DNA from: Burkholderiales bacterium
GTDB taxonomy: Bacteria; Pseudomonadota; Gammaproteobacteria; Burkholderiales; Chitinimonadaceae
Assembly (NCBI GenBank): GCA_019234745.1
Contig: JAFAKZ010000494.1
Span: 1-5,828, forward strand
DNA: 5,828 nucleotides
Direction of reading: 5' to 3'
Below, piece by piece: positions 1-5,562 of the stretch. The translations under genes were made by a program, and so were the position numbers. Under the pieces are notes generated by a model, which was given only the letters and a program-made list of their open reading frames with translations, searched no databases and was not told where the DNA came from. Within the stretch, counting starts at the first letter, position 1. Each line of letters opens with the position of its first letter.

Positions 1-730
1 CTGGAGCCTGGCGCTGTTCTCGGTGCTGCTGCTGGTGTGCTGCTGGCGTTGGCTGCCGGAAACACACCCGCACGACAATCGCCTGCCTGTGGCGCTTGTG
101 CCCATGTTCCAGCGCTACGGCCGCATGCTGGGCAATCCGCGCTTTACCTGGCTGGCCTTCTCCTGCGCGCTGAATTTCTCGGCCATCTTTATCGTGATCG
201 CGTCCGCACCGGTGATCGTGCTCAACCACCTGCGCCTTGGGCCGACGGACTTCGCCTACCTGTTCATCCCTACGATCTCGGGCATGACCTGCGGCGCCTA
301 CTTGTCGGGCCGCCGTGCCGGGCGGCACAAGCCGGAGTCGAATATTGCGGTGGCCTATACAGGCATGTTCGCCGCCGGCCTGATCAACGTCGCCTACTGC
401 ACACTGGCGCCGCGCTACGCCTTGCCCTGGGCCGTCGTGCCCATCTTCGCACTGGGCATGGGCGTGTCGCTGGCCTTCCCCACGCTGACTTTGCTACTGC
501 TCGACCTCTACCCGCAGGAGCGCGGTACGGCCTCGTCCATGCAGACCTTTATCCAGCTGATGATCAGCACGCTGATCGCGGGCGTGGTGTCACCCGCATT
601 GGCCGCCCACCCCGCGCATATGGCGCTGGGATCGATCTCGTGCACGCTGATTGGGTGGGGCTGCTGGAATATGGCAAAACGCGCGGGTGTCATGTCGTCG
701 CCCGAGATGGCGATGGTGCCCGCCAAGTGA
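1..730 (+). CDS. Bcr/CflA-family MFS drug efflux transporter, C-terminal part (5' end outside window)
   Basis: This is the C-terminal half of a major facilitator superfamily proton-driven exporter of the inner membrane, most like the Bcr/CflA multidrug branch. The frame is open from base 2 to the TGA at 728-730, giving about 242 residues, while whole family members have about 400, so the N-terminal half lies before the window. The fragment opens in a hydrophobic stretch ending in WLPETH, the usual PET-type motif after helix 6. Six more hydrophobic segments follow, matching helices 7-12. The segment YPQERGTASSMQTF before helix 11 is typical of the Bcr/CflA group (RG.ASS). The basic GRRAGRHK turn lies between helices 8 and 9. 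The tail is short and cytoplasmic. The gene converges on the phaM-like gene. Substrate cannot be told from sequence. Family assignment is firm, exact subfamily less so. Confidence 0.88.
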   Translation, partial: WSLALFSVLLLVCCWRWLPETHPHDNRLPVALVPMFQRYGRMLGNPRFTWLAFSCALNFSAIFIVIASAPVIVLNHLRLGPTDFAYLFIPTISGMTCGAYLSGRRAGRHKPESNIAVAYTGMFAAGLINVAYCTLAPRYALPWAVVPIFALGMGVSLAFPTLTLLLLDLYPQERGTASSMQTFIQLMISTLIAGVVSPALAAHPAHMALGSISCTLIGWGCWNMAKRAGVMSSPEMAMVPAK

Positions 731-735
731 GCTAA

Positions 736-850
736 GGTAGGGCGACATTCCCAGGACCGTGCAACCTGGACCTAAGCCCAGTGCAATGCACCAAGCCCTA
801 GCTATCGTTCAACCGGTTGGTGCATTGCGCTGCGCTTAAACCACCCTACC
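736..850. repeat. Outer inverted repeat enclosing the palindrome (possible small structured element)
   Basis: A perfect 7-bp inverted repeat, GGTAGGG at 736-742 and CCCTACC at 844-850, brackets the long palindrome. A small hairpin CCAGG/CCTGG (751-755 and 765-769) lies inside it too. Together they could fold as a branched structure of about 115 nt. No flanking target duplication is visible, so a miniature mobile element is only a possibility, and a 7-bp match can arise by chance. Confidence 0.3.
773..838. repeat. Long imperfect palindrome downstream of the transporter gene
   Basis: The arms 773-794 and 817-838 are reverse complements over 22 positions, with one mismatch (C778/C833) and one G-U pair (T782/G829) if read as plus-strand RNA. 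The core is GCAATGCACCAA facing TTGGTGCATTGC. The loop is 22 nt (795-816). It begins 43 nt after the transporter stop codon. There is no T-tract after it, so it is not a standard rho-independent terminator, but it could slow polymerase or protect the 3' end of the mRNA. A protein-binding site is the other option, since the GCACC/GGTGC half-sites recall NtrC sites, though their spacing is far too wide and no gene start lies nearby. Confidence 0.7.
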
Positions 851-854
851 AATG

Positions 855-957
855 TGTCATTCCCGCGAAGGCGGGAATCCAGTGCGACGTTTAGTATGCC
901 AGAGGCGTGTGAGCGTCCTGCGGCCGCTACTGGGCTCCCGCCTGCGCGGGAGCGACG
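855..957. repeat. REP-like (BIME-type) pair of inverted palindromic repeats
   Basis: Two 30-nt units in opposite orientation lie at 855-884 and 928-957, and 23 of 30 positions agree when one is reverse-complemented. Each contains a perfect 8-bp hairpin with a four-base loop: ATTCCCGC/GCGGGAAT at 859-878 and GCTCCCGC/GCGGGAGC at 934-953. The TCATTCCCGCGAAGGCGGGA core is a well-known type of intergenic REP sequence in many proteobacteria, thought to be spread by RAYT (Y1) transposases. The pair sits between convergent genes, the usual place for such repeats. The right-hand hairpin begins about 30 nt after the phaM stop and may shape the 3' end of that transcript. No RAYT gene is in the window. 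The 43 nt between the units look unremarkable. Confidence 0.8.
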
Positions 958-985
958 GGATCAAATTGCGGTGCTTGATCTGCAA

Positions 986-1243
986 TCAAACCGGTGGCGC
1001 CTCCGAAGGCCGCTCACGCGGCTTCAGCGCCGCCAGGCTAGCCTGTTGCAGCTCCAGCGTACGAATTCCCATCTGCAGCATCGAAATCTGCATCCCAAGC
1101 CATTGCTCCACCGTGCGCAGCTCAGCGATCTTGCGCGCGCATTCCTCTTCCGTCATCGGCGGCATGAAGGGCTGCATGCCTTCCATGGGCTTGAAGAATT
1201 GGCGGAAAAAGGCAAACGGGTCGTTCGCGTTCTGATCGCTCAT
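986..1243 (-). CDS. phaM: Short PhaM-like polyhydroxyalkanoate granule regulatory protein
   Basis: The product has 85 residues. Residues 32-74 (EEECARKIAELRTVEQWL, then MLQMGIRTLELQQASLAALK) match the conserved C-terminal helix of the PhaM domain, in which a TVEQWL.....ML...I..LE.Q.ATL.AL pattern is the hallmark. The start is rich in Phe, with DPFAFFRQFF at 8-17, and a Met/Pro-rich linker (18-30) follows. PhaM in Ralstonia/Cupriavidus binds and activates PHA synthase PhaC and ties granules to the nucleoid. The long Lys/Ala/Pro-rich DNA-binding tail of that protein is absent: the chain ends soon after the helix. The ATG at 1241-1243 was chosen because GAGGAG (1249-1254) sits 5 nt upstream; the frame is open further, but nothing there looks conserved. 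A terminator separates it from maeB, so it needs its own promoter; only a weak pair (TTGCGA 1292-1297, CAATAT 1269-1274, spacing 17) is visible. Name by family pattern; PHA synthesis in this organism is inferred. Confidence 0.8.
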   Translation of the reverse strand: MSDQNANDPFAFFRQFFKPMEGMQPFMPPMTEEECARKIAELRTVEQWLGMQISMLQMGIRTLELQQASLAALKPRERPSEAPPV

Positions 1244-1329
1244 GGCGGCTCCTCGGGGGTGTGCAGCGATATTGCCGATGTTCATCCCAAATCGCAATCG
1301 ACAGGGATGTCGTAGGGGTGTCAGGCATG

Positions 1330-1357
1330 AAAAAAGGCGGGCATCAAGCCCGCCTTT
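1330..1357 (-). terminator. Rho-independent terminator of maeB
   Basis: On the minus strand GGCGGGC (1348-1354) pairs perfectly with GCCCGCC (1336-1342) around the loop TTGAT, and six T follow (1330-1335). A/T pairs at the base lengthen the stem to 10 bp. It lies 22 nt past the maeB stop and before the phaM start, so most maeB transcripts should end here. Confidence 0.92.
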
Positions 1358-1379
1358 CTCGTCGTGCAAGCTGCAGCGA

Positions 1380-3668
1380 TCAGCTTTGCGCGTCGCGCTG
1401 CGAAGCTTCCACCACAGCCAGGGCCGTCATATTGACGATACGGCGTACCGATGCCGTCGGCGTCAGGATATGCACGGGCTTGGCCACGCCCATCAGGATA
1501 GGCCCGATGGTCACGCCGTCGGCCGCGCTCACCTTCAGGAGGTTGAAGGCGATATTGGCGGCGTCCACCGTCGGCATCACCAGCACGTTGGCGTCGCCCT
1601 TGAGCGTGGAGTCCGGCATCACCAGGCGGCGGATGTCGCCCGAGAGTGCAGCGTCACCGTGCATTTCGCCGTCCACTTCCAGGTCCGGTGCGCGCTCGCG
1701 CAGCGTTTCCAGCACCTGACGCATCTTTATCGAGGTGGGTGAATCCACCGAGCCGAAACTGGAATGCGAGAGCAGGGCGACCTTGGGAACGATGCCGAAG
1801 TTGCGTACCGTCTGTGCAGCCATCAAGGTGATGTCGACGAGCTGTTCAGCCGTCGGGTCCTGATTCACATAGGTATCGGCGATGAAGATATTGCCGCGCG
1901 GTAGCATCAGCGCATTCATGGCGCCGTAGGTATTGGTGCCATCCTTGCGGCCGATCACCTGGCAGACGAAGTCCAGGTGCGCCTGGTAGTGACCGTAGGT
2001 GCCGCAGATCATGGCATCTGCCTCGCCGCGACGCATGGCGAGCGCGCCGATCAGCGTGGTCTTGCGGCGCACTTCGCGCTTGGCGAATTCCTGGCTCACG
2101 CCACGGCGCTTCATGATGTTGTAGTACTCGGTCCAGTACTCGCGGTAGCGTGGGTCGTTCTCGTTGTTGACGAGTTCGAAGTCCACGCCAGGGCGAATGC
2201 GCAGGCCCAGGCGCTCGATACGCATATCGATCACGTTCGGGCGGCCGATCAGGATCGGATGCGCCAGACCCTGGTCGACCACTTCCTGCACGGCGTGCAG
2301 CACGCGCTCGTCTTCGCCTTCCGCGTACACCACGCGCTGCTTGGCCTTCTTGGCGGCGCTGAACACGGGCTTCATGAACAGGTTGGACTTGTAGACGAAC
2401 TGCGTCAGCGAGTCGACATAGGCCGCCATGTCCTGGATCGGGCGCGTGGCCACGCCGGAGTCCATGGCGGCTTTCGCCACGGCCGGGGCGATCTTGACGA
2501 TCAGGCGCGGGTCGAAGGGCTTCGGGATGATGTAGTCGTTGCCGAAGGTCAGCGTTTGGCCGCTATAGGCGTCGGCCACCACGTCGCTCTGCTCGGCCAG
2601 CGCCAGTTCGGCAATGGCGCGTACGCAGGCGAGCTTCATCTCGTCGTTGATCGTGGTTGCACCCACGTCCAACGCGCCACGGAAGATAAAGGGGAAGCAC
2701 AGGACGTTGTTTACCTGGTTCGGGAAGTCCGAGCGGCCCGTGCAGATGATGGCATCGGGGCGGGCTTCCTTCGCCAAGGGCGGGAGGATTTCCGGTTCCG
2801 GGTTGGCGAGTGCCAGGATCAGCGGGTGCGGCCCCATGGAGCGGACCATTTCCTGCGACACCAGGTTGGGGCCCGAGAGGCCCAGGAAGATGTCGGCGCC
2901 GGCCATGGCGTCCTTCAGTGTACGGTGCGGCGTCGCGACGGCGTAGCGCTTCTTGGATTCGTCCAGCTTGGCCCAGTCTTCGCGCTCCGTGTGCACCACG
3001 CCCTTGGAATCGCAGGCGATGATGTTGGCGGGGTTCAGGCCCAGCTTTACAAGCAGGTCCAGACAGGCGATGGCAGCAGCACCGGCGCCCGAAACGACCA
3101 GGCGTACACGGCCGATGTCCTTGTCGACGATGCGCAGGCCGTTCAGTACAGCGGATGCCGTGATGATGGCCGTACCGTGCTGGTCGTCATGGAACACGGG
3201 AATCTTCATGCGCTCGCGGCACTTCTGCTCGATGTAGAAGCACTCGGGCGCCTTGATGTCTTCCAGGTTGATGCCGCCGAAGGTCGGCTCCAGCGCGCAG
3301 ATGATGTCGACCAGCTTGTCCGGGTCGTTCTGGTCCACCTCGATATCGAACACGTCGATGCCGGCGAACTTCTTGAACAGCACACCCTTGCCTTCCATCA
3401 CGGGCTTGCCGGCCAGCGGGCCGATATTGCCCAAGCCCAGCACGGCCGTGCCGTTGGAGATCACGGCGACCAGGTTGCCGCGGGCCGTGTACTTGTAGGC
3501 GTTGAGCGGGTCTTCGACGATGGCGTCGCAGGCGGCGGCTACGCCGGGGGAGTAGGCCAGGGCCAGGTCACGTTGGCTTGCAAGCGGCTTGGTCGGGGCG
3601 ACCTGGATCTTGCCGGGTCGATTCTGCTGGTGGTATTCAAGCGCGGCCTTGCGCAGTTCTTCATCCAT
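1380..3668 (-). CDS. maeB: NADP-type malic enzyme with C-terminal phosphotransacetylase-like domain
   Basis: The 762-residue product is a cytoplasmic malic enzyme that oxidatively decarboxylates malate to pyruvate and CO2 with reduction of NAD(P). It matches the length of E. coli MaeB (about 760). The malic N-terminal domain spans about 15-150, with AYSPGVA (Tyr39), MEGKG (Lys94) and NLEDIKAPECF (Glu136, Asp137) as likely catalytic and metal-binding residues. FHDDQHGTA (Asp161, Asp162) completes the metal site. The nucleotide-binding domain (about 163-405) has VVSGAGAAA at 191-199. Residues about 428-757 form a phosphate acetyl/butyryltransferase-like domain, which in this family regulates by acetyl-CoA rather than catalysing. 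The LSRG signature of true Pta reads LTPT (735-738) here. The ATG at 3666-3668 has GGAG (3676-3679) 7 nt upstream. A TATAAT box lies 53 nt upstream and a strong terminator follows, so it looks monocistronic. NADP rather than NAD preference is inferred from the family. Confidence 0.96.
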   Translation of the reverse strand: MDEELRKAALEYHQQNRPGKIQVAPTKPLASQRDLALAYSPGVAAACDAIVEDPLNAYKYTARGNLVAVISNGTAVLGLGNIGPLAGKPVMEGKGVLFKKFAGIDVFDIEVDQNDPDKLVDIICALEPTFGGINLEDIKAPECFYIEQKCRERMKIPVFHDDQHGTAIITASAVLNGLRIVDKDIGRVRLVVSGAGAAAIACLDLLVKLGLNPANIIACDSKGVVHTEREDWAKLDESKKRYAVATPHRTLKDAMAGADIFLGLSGPNLVSQEMVRSMGPHPLILALANPEPEILPPLAKEARPDAIICTGRSDFPNQVNNVLCFPFIFRGALDVGATTINDEMKLACVRAIAELALAEQSDVVADAYSGQTLTFGNDYIIPKPFDPRLIVKIAPAVAKAAMDSGVATRPIQDMAAYVDSLTQFVYKSNLFMKPVFSAAKKAKQRVVYAEGEDERVLHAVQEVVDQGLAHPILIGRPNVIDMRIERLGLRIRPGVDFELVNNENDPRYREYWTEYYNIMKRRGVSQEFAKREVRRKTTLIGALAMRRGEADAMICGTYGHYQAHLDFVCQVIGRKDGTNTYGAMNALMLPRGNIFIADTYVNQDPTAEQLVDITLMAAQTVRNFGIVPKVALLSHSSFGSVDSPTSIKMRQVLETLRERAPDLEVDGEMHGDAALSGDIRRLVMPDSTLKGDANVLVMPTVDAANIAFNLLKVSAADGVTIGPILMGVAKPVHILTPTASVRRIVNMTALAVVEASQRDAQS

Positions 3669-3720
3669 CGTTGGGCTCCGGCTTTAACTGGTGAGGATCA
3701 ATCTTCTTGTTAATCTTTTT

Positions 3721-3726
3721 ATTATA
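3721..3726 (-). promoter_or_regulatory. Probable -10 box of the maeB promoter
   Basis: The minus strand reads a perfect TATAAT here, followed by an A/T-rich stretch, unlike the GC-rich surroundings. Transcription would start near 3714, giving a leader of about 45 nt before the maeB ATG. No good -35 box exists at spacing 16-18 (TCAGCC at 17), so the promoter may depend on an activator, or the match may be incidental. Confidence 0.5.
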
Positions 3727-3756
3727 GGCTTCCGCACTGCGGCGGCTGAGCGGGAA

Positions 3757-3802
3757 TTCCCGACCTTTCCGATGCCGAGCGGCAATATGGAAAGATCGGG
3801 AA
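3757..3802 (-). terminator. Strong hairpin after the ETF dehydrogenase gene, possible terminator without T-tract
   Basis: TTCCCGATCTTTCC (3802 down to 3789 on the minus strand) pairs with GGAAAGGTCGGGAA (3770 down to 3757) over 14 positions, with one U-G pair. The 18-nt interior can form a small TGCC/GGCA hairpin of its own. It starts 22 nt after the stop codon of the ETF dehydrogenase gene. No T-run follows, so it may act with Rho, as an mRNA 3'-end stabiliser, or as an operator upstream of maeB; it lies 31-76 bp upstream of the maeB -10 box. Confidence 0.55.
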
Positions 3803-3823
3803 GTTAGTCAGGGGTTCCCTGGT

Positions 3824-5479
3824 CTACATATTCGGGTAATTCGGGCCGCCGCCACCTTCGGGCACCACCCAGTTGATGTTCTGGCTGGGGTCCTTGATGT
3901 CGCAGGTCTTGCAGTGCACGCAGTTCTGCGCATTGATCTGCAGGCGCGGGCTGCCTTCTTCGACGCCCACGTATTCGTACACACCGGCGGGGCAGAAGCG
4001 CTGTTCCGGGCCGCGGTACACATCCCAGTTCAGTTTCACGGGGATGGTTGCATCCTTCAGCGTGAGGTGGCAGGGCTGGTCTTCCTCGTGGTTCGTGTTC
4101 GAGATGAATACGCTGGAGAGCTTGTCGAAGCTGATCTTGCCGTCCGGCTTCGGGTAGTCGATGGGCTCGAACTCGGACGCGGGCTGCAACGCCTCGTTGT
4201 CGGCCTTCGCGTGGCGGAAGGTCCAGGGCAGGCGGATGCCGAGCGAGTGGCACCACATGTCGAAGCCGCTATATATCGTGCCGCCCCAGGTGCCGAACTT
4301 GGAGAGCGAGGGCTTGACGTTGCGCACGCGGTCCAGGTCGTCCCACACCCAGGAGGCGCGCAGCTTCTGTGGGTAGGCGATCAACTCGTCGTGGCCGTTG
4401 GAGCCCGCCGCAACGGCGTCAAATGCCGCTTCGGCGGCCAGCATGCCCGTCTTCATGGCATTGTGGCTGCCCTTGATGCGCGGCACGTTCACGAAACCGG
4501 CCGAGCAGCCGATCAGGGCGCCGCCTGGGAATACCAGCTTGGGGATGGACTGCAGGCCGCCTTCGTTGATGGCTCGCGCCCCGTAGGCAATGCGCTTGCC
4601 GCCCTCGAAGGTGTCGCGGATGGCGGCATGCGTCTTGAAACGCTGGAACTCGTCGTAGGGGCTGAGCCAGGGATTTTCGTAGTTCAGGTGCAGCACGAAG
4701 CCGACCACGACCTGGTTGTCGTCCAGGTGGTAGAGGAAGGAACCGCCACCCGTCTTGCTGTCGAGCGGCCAGCCCTGCGAATGCATGACGAGACCTGGCT
4801 GGTGCTTGGACGGGTCGACCTTCCACAATTCCTTGATGCCGATGCCGAACTTCTGCGGGTCCACACCGCGGCGCAAGTCGAACTTGGCCTGCAATTCCTT
4901 GGCGAGCGAGCCGCGTACACCTTCGGCGATCAGCGTGTACTTGGCGTGCAGCTCCATGCCGCGCGCGTATTCCGGCTTGTGGCTGCCATCCTTGGCAACG
5001 CCCATATCGCCCGTGGCGACGCCCTTTACCGAACCATCGTCGTGATACAGCACCTCGGCCGCCGCGAAGCCGGGGTAGATTTCCACACCCAGCTCTTCGG
5101 CCTGCTGCGCCAGCCAGCGGCACACATTGCCTAGGCTGACGATGTAGTTGCCGTGGTTGTTGAGGATCGGCGGCATCAGCATATTGGGGATGCGATAGGC
5201 CTCGTCCTCTTCCAGGATCAGGAAGCGGTCTTCCGTCACGGGCACGTTCAAGGGCGCGCCGCGTTCCTTCCAGTCCGGGAACAGCTCATTCATGGCGATC
5301 GGGTCGATCACGGCGCCCGACAGGATGTGTGCGCCCACTTCCGAGCCTTTTTCCAGTACGCACACACTGATCTCACTGCCCTTACTGGCGGCGAGCTGCT
5401 TGAGGCGAATGGCGGCGGACAGGCCAGAGGGGCCGGCGCCGACGATCACCACATCGTATTCCATGAATTCGCGTTCCAC
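3824..5479 (-). CDS. Electron transfer flavoprotein-ubiquinone oxidoreductase (ETF-QO)
   Basis: This 551-residue membrane-associated enzyme takes electrons from reduced electron transfer flavoprotein, which collects them from acyl-CoA and amino-acid dehydrogenases, and passes them to ubiquinone. The N-terminus has the FAD-binding motif YDVVIVGAGPSG (8-19; GxGxxG at 14-19), then LEKGSEVGAHILSGAVIDP (42-60), a family signature. GALIGCSAGFVNVPRIKGSHNAMKTG (320-345) matches the conserved second FAD region. The C-terminal ferredoxin-like domain supplies four 4Fe-4S ligands: Cys496 (RFCPAGVYEY) and Cys520, Cys523 and Cys526 (NCVHCKTCDIKDP). Nothing key is missing, and length is normal for bacteria. 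The start is GTG at 5477-5479: GAGGA lies 6 nt upstream, and an in-frame TAG at 5492-5494 rules out earlier starts. The alternative ATG at 5462-5464 has a poor site. No etfAB genes are adjacent. Confidence 0.97.
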   Translation of the reverse strand: MEREFMEYDVVIVGAGPSGLSAAIRLKQLAASKGSEISVCVLEKGSEVGAHILSGAVIDPIAMNELFPDWKERGAPLNVPVTEDRFLILEEDEAYRIPNMLMPPILNNHGNYIVSLGNVCRWLAQQAEELGVEIYPGFAAAEVLYHDDGSVKGVATGDMGVAKDGSHKPEYARGMELHAKYTLIAEGVRGSLAKELQAKFDLRRGVDPQKFGIGIKELWKVDPSKHQPGLVMHSQGWPLDSKTGGGSFLYHLDDNQVVVGFVLHLNYENPWLSPYDEFQRFKTHAAIRDTFEGGKRIAYGARAINEGGLQSIPKLVFPGGALIGCSAGFVNVPRIKGSHNAMKTGMLAAEAAFDAVAAGSNGHDELIAYPQKLRASWVWDDLDRVRNVKPSLSKFGTWGGTIYSGFDMWCHSLGIRLPWTFRHAKADNEALQPASEFEPIDYPKPDGKISFDKLSSVFISNTNHEEDQPCHLTLKDATIPVKLNWDVYRGPEQRFCPAGVYEYVGVEEGSPRLQINAQNCVHCKTCDIKDPSQNINWVVPEGGGGPNYPNM

Positions 5480-5485
5480 GTGGGG

Positions 5486-5490
5486 TCCTC
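5486..5490 (-). promoter_or_regulatory. Ribosome binding site that sets the GTG start of the ETF dehydrogenase
   Basis: The minus strand reads GAGGA here, 6 nt before the GTG at 5477-5479. From the ATG five codons later the distance is 21 nt, too far for initiation, so the GTG start is favoured. Confidence 0.7.
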
Positions 5491-5511
5491 GCTATTGATT
5501 CATTAAGCCCA

Positions 5512-5540
5512 ATGATGCGTTGACGGCCTGCGTGCGTCAA
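5512..5540 (-). promoter_or_regulatory. Likely sigma-70 promoter of the ETF dehydrogenase gene
   Basis: On the minus strand TTGACG (5535-5540, five of six consensus bases) and CATCAT (5512-5517, four of six) are separated by exactly 17 nt. Transcription would start near 5505, leaving a leader of about 25 nt. TTGACG also forms a 6-bp inverted repeat with CGTCAA at 5520-5525 on the same strand, so the -35 region overlaps a small dyad that could be an operator or a weak argS 3' hairpin. Found by eye only. Confidence 0.5.
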
Positions 5541-5562
5541 AGCGCGCTTGCCGACCAATTCC

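Noticed and set aside
781..831. NtrC-type nitrogen-regulation site (GCACC/GGTGC half-sites)
   Set aside because: Half-sites of real NtrC sites are separated by only a few bases, not more than 20. No sigma-54 promoter or gene start lies downstream.
855..957. CRISPR array or tRNA gene in the repeat region
   Set aside because: There are only two units, in opposite orientation, with no regular spacers. The hairpins do not form a cloverleaf.
1269..1297. TTGCGA-17-CAATAT as a phaM promoter
   Set aside because: The spacing is right, but the -10 agrees with consensus at only three positions. A promoter must exist in this gap given the terminator, yet this one is too weak to annotate.
852..1315. Two overlapping plus-strand open frames across the REP repeat and the phaM gene
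   Set aside because: Both begin inside the palindromic repeat and run antisense to phaM; the translated start (SFPRRRES / CHSREGGNP) is the typical false peptide made from this repeat.
1244..1369. N-terminal extension of the phaM frame by 42 codons
   Set aside because: The extension would begin inside the maeB terminator and has no family similarity, while a good ribosome binding site precedes the ATG at 1241-1243.
1977..3713. 578-codon open frame on the plus strand opposite maeB
   Set aside because: It is antisense to a fully conserved malic enzyme. Its product is rich in His, Val, Arg and Gly without recognisable motifs, as expected from the complement of high-GC codons.
3914..5134. 406-codon open frame on the plus strand opposite the ETF dehydrogenase gene
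   Set aside because: It is a shadow of a well-supported gene, with the same low-complexity composition and no ribosome binding site or domain.
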